The translations under genes and the position numbers were made by a program. The notes beneath the pieces are model-generated. The model made no database searches and was not told the origin of the DNA. It saw nothing but the letters and a program-made list of their open reading frames with translations. This document shows, piece by piece, positions 62,239 to 64,000 of a stretch of DNA of 64,000 nucleotides (its first letter is position 1; every line of letters starts with the position of its first letter). The stretch is from Bradyrhizobium iriomotense (GTDB taxonomy: Bacteria; Pseudomonadota; Alphaproteobacteria; Rhizobiales; Xanthobacteraceae), in NCBI RefSeq assembly GCF_030160715.1, contig NZ_BSOW01000011.1, forward strand, positions 1 to 64,000, given 5' to 3'.

Positions 62239-62913
62239 ATGATTCCCTGGGAAAAACTCGATACCGCCAAGATTCCCGGCTCCGATGGCGAGCTTCGCCT
62301 GATGCGCCGCGGCAAAGAGTTCTCCATCATGCTCGGCACCAACGAGCTGATGAATAGCCGCCTGTCGGGCTCGGAGGCCGCTCTCGCGACGCTCGCGGCC
62401 AAACAGATCGAGAAGGTCGCCAAGCCCGTCGTCCTCATCGGCGGATTGGGCATGGGCTTTACGCTACGTGCTGCGCTCGCCGTGTTTGCCGGCAAAGCGC
62501 AGATTGTCGTGTCGGAGCTCGTGCCGTCGGTGGTGGCCTGGGCGCGGGGACCCATGGCGCAAGTCTTTGGTGACAGCCTCGATGACCCTCGCGTGAGCGT
62601 GCGGGAAACCGATGTTGCCGAAATCATCCGGGCGCACCGATCGGCGTTCGACGCCGTTCTCCTCGACGTCGACAATGGGCCGGAAGGGTTGACCCGGAAG
62701 AGCAATGACGCACTCTACAATTCAGCCGGGCTGAAAGCGGCGCGGACGGCGCTGCGGCCGGGAGGCGTGCTCGCCGTTTGGTCGTCGGGACCCAACCCGG
62801 CATTCACCAAGCGTCTTGGTAGCGCAGGTTTTGACGTCAACGAAGTCAACCTCCGCGCCACCGGAAAAGGCGGTGGCGCGCGCCATGTGATCTGGATCGC
62901 GCGGAAGAGTTAG
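62239..62913 (+). CDS. spermidine synthase-like SAM-fold protein
   Basis: 224 residues with a methyltransferase/polyamine-synthase Rossmann fold: glycine-rich loop VVLIGGLGMGFTLRAALAV, acidic residue in IVVSELVPSVVAWAR, then VLLDVDNGPEGLTRKSN. It looks like a short spermidine-synthase-like protein lacking the N-terminal tetramerisation region. The true reaction (aminopropyl transfer or methyl transfer) is uncertain. The stop overlaps the convergent hydrolase gene by four bases. Confidence 0.72.
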   Translation: MIPWEKLDTAKIPGSDGELRLMRRGKEFSIMLGTNELMNSRLSGSEAALATLAAKQIEKVAKPVVLIGGLGMGFTLRAALAVFAGKAQIVVSELVPSVVAWARGPMAQVFGDSLDDPRVSVRETDVAEIIRAHRSAFDAVLLDVDNGPEGLTRKSNDALYNSAGLKAARTALRPGGVLAVWSSGPNPAFTKRLGSAGFDVNEVNLRATGKGGGARHVIWIARKS

Positions 62914-63830
62914 GCCGCTTTCGCCCCTGCCCCATGCGCGTGCTTGTCGATGGCGTCGACGATTTGCGGCCAGAAGCGCATCGGCAGTGCGTGGCCCATG
63001 CCGTCGATCATCAGAAGTTTTGCGTTGGGGATTGATGCCGCAGTGTCCTTGCCGCCTTCGGGGCGAACCAGGGGATCGACGGTACCGTGGATGACCAGCG
63101 TCGGCGTCTTGACGCTGTGCAAGCGCTCCTTGCGGCTGCCGGAGGCGAGTACGGCGCGCAACTGCCGTCCGACGCCGGCTGGATTCAGGCCGCGCGCGAA
63201 CACCCGTTCGGCGCGGCCGGGATCGAGCGCCTCTTCCTCGGGAAAATGGCCGGCGCGCAGCACCTTCCAGGTCTGGCCGTAGCGGACGATGAATTCCTCC
63301 TTGCTGCGCGGTGGCGGCGCCATCAGCATGGCGGCGGCCTCGCGCGTCGGCGGCGGCACGCGCGGATTGCCCGTCGTCGACATGATCGAGGTGAGCGAGC
63401 GCACGCGCTGCGGAAACGACAGCGTGACTTCCTGCGCGATCATGCCGCCCATCGAGGCGCCGACGAGATGCGCCGACTTGATGCCGAGCGCGTCGATCAG
63501 GCCGACCGTATCCCTGGCCATGTCGATCAGTTTGTAGGTTGCGGCCACCGGCATCTTCAGGAAGCGCAGCTTCAACAGCTCGAACGGCGTCAGCCGCTTG
63601 CCGCCGGTCAAATGGCTGGACTTGCCGATGTCGCGATTGTCGAAGCGGATCACGCGAAATCCGCGCGCGGCGAGCTGTTCGCAGAATGCGTCGTCCCAGT
63701 GGACCATCTGGGCGCCGAGCCCCATGATCAGCAGCAGAGGCTCGGCGTTGTCGTTGCCGAAAATCTCGTAGCAGATGTCGATGCCGTTGGCGCGGACGGT
63801 CTGCGGCGGCTGATGGGCGGAGGCATTCAC
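62910..63830 (-). CDS. alpha/beta fold hydrolase
   Basis: 306 residues from a GTG at 63830, which is preceded by AAGGGGAA; a longer frame begins with GTG at 63905. Nucleophile serine in LVGASMGGMIAQEV, oxyanion region LLIMGLGAQMVHWD, DNRDIGKS, and the histidine in DGMGHALPM complete a normal catalytic triad layout. It resembles esterases or tropinesterase-type hydrolases, but the substrate is not assignable. Convergent with the spermidine-synthase-like gene. Confidence 0.83.
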   Translation of the reverse strand: MNASAHQPPQTVRANGIDICYEIFGNDNAEPLLLIMGLGAQMVHWDDAFCEQLAARGFRVIRFDNRDIGKSSHLTGGKRLTPFELLKLRFLKMPVAATYKLIDMARDTVGLIDALGIKSAHLVGASMGGMIAQEVTLSFPQRVRSLTSIMSTTGNPRVPPPTREAAAMLMAPPPRSKEEFIVRYGQTWKVLRAGHFPEEEALDPGRAERVFARGLNPAGVGRQLRAVLASGSRKERLHSVKTPTLVIHGTVDPLVRPEGGKDTAASIPNAKLLMIDGMGHALPMRFWPQIVDAIDKHAHGAGAKAA

Positions 63831-63996
63831 GGGCGTGTTCCCCTTGCTGGCGATCAACGTTGTATCGCACGGTTTGCCACCGCAAAGAAGCCGCGTGCGC
63901 GACACCGGGCCGCCGCTCGTGGGTTGACCGGCCCGTCACAACGGTGTGGTATGGCGGAAAAGAAGGGCAACAGAGCCCTCGACCTGGAGGACGCCG

Positions 63997-64000
63997 ATGA
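63997..64000 (+). CDS. start codon of a gene running off the right edge
   Basis: An ATG at 63997 is preceded by GGAGG (63986-63990) at an ideal six-base spacing. A second possible start at 63951 would give MAEKKGNRALDLEDAD before the edge but lacks a ribosome binding site. No product can be inferred. Confidence 0.4.

Overview
The window is GC-rich alphaproteobacterial chromosomal DNA, most likely Bradyrhizobium or a close relative. This rests on codon style, dense ABC and TRAP uptake operons, a cyclase-linked two-component module, a BM3-type P450 fusion, and dispersed palindromes typical of Bradyrhizobiaceae between genes. I see no rRNA, tRNA, CRISPR array, prophage or transposase. About 56 genes are supported, plus a possible gene cut off at each edge.

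Left part (1-8710): a sugar-acid catabolic region. A divergent SMP-30 lactonase and uronate dehydrogenase-like pair is followed by an apparent insertion of two small immunity-like genes (SUKH-3-like and an unassigned helical protein). Next come a GntR regulator and, divergent from it, an IlvD/Edd dehydratase with a DctP-DctQ-DctM TRAP importer. The GntR/dehydratase spacer carries a conspicuous symmetric operator arrangement. A 28-bp perfect inverted repeat between dctP and dctQ also pairs over the dctQ ribosome binding site.

8704-23087: a histidine phosphatase and a crotonase (ATGA-coupled); a ferredoxin-reductase-like flavoprotein coupled to a 13-codon upstream ORF; two PfkB kinases; a double VOC protein; a TetR regulator; a permease-binding protein-ATPase ABC operon; and a four-gene pathway (enolase superfamily, Gfo/Idh/MocA, DUF993, TIM-barrel isomerase) for an unidentified sugar or sugar acid.

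23116-35715: an unusual LTXXQ (Spy/CpxP-like) envelope protein; ornithine aminotransferase; a two-TM potassium channel next to a cytochrome P450; a split ThDP decarboxylase; a TetR-adaptor-pump RND efflux operon closed by a clear intrinsic terminator; and an orphan ABC-type binding protein.

35770-40757: a sensor kinase, a single-domain response regulator and a response-regulator/adenylate-cyclase fusion, overlapping each other, followed by a conserved protein of uncertain function.

40874-54787 (all minus strand): two complete Dpp/Opp-type peptide importers bracketing a gamma-glutamyltransferase without a signal peptide and a DUF1028 protein. A good sigma-54-like promoter lies upstream of the first gene.

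55096-62106: a lipid-oriented set: DUF6489, esterase, wax ester synthase/DGAT, epoxide-hydrolase-like enzyme and a self-sufficient P450-reductase fusion. The window ends with a spermidine-synthase-like methyltransferase fold protein, an alpha/beta hydrolase and the start of another gene.
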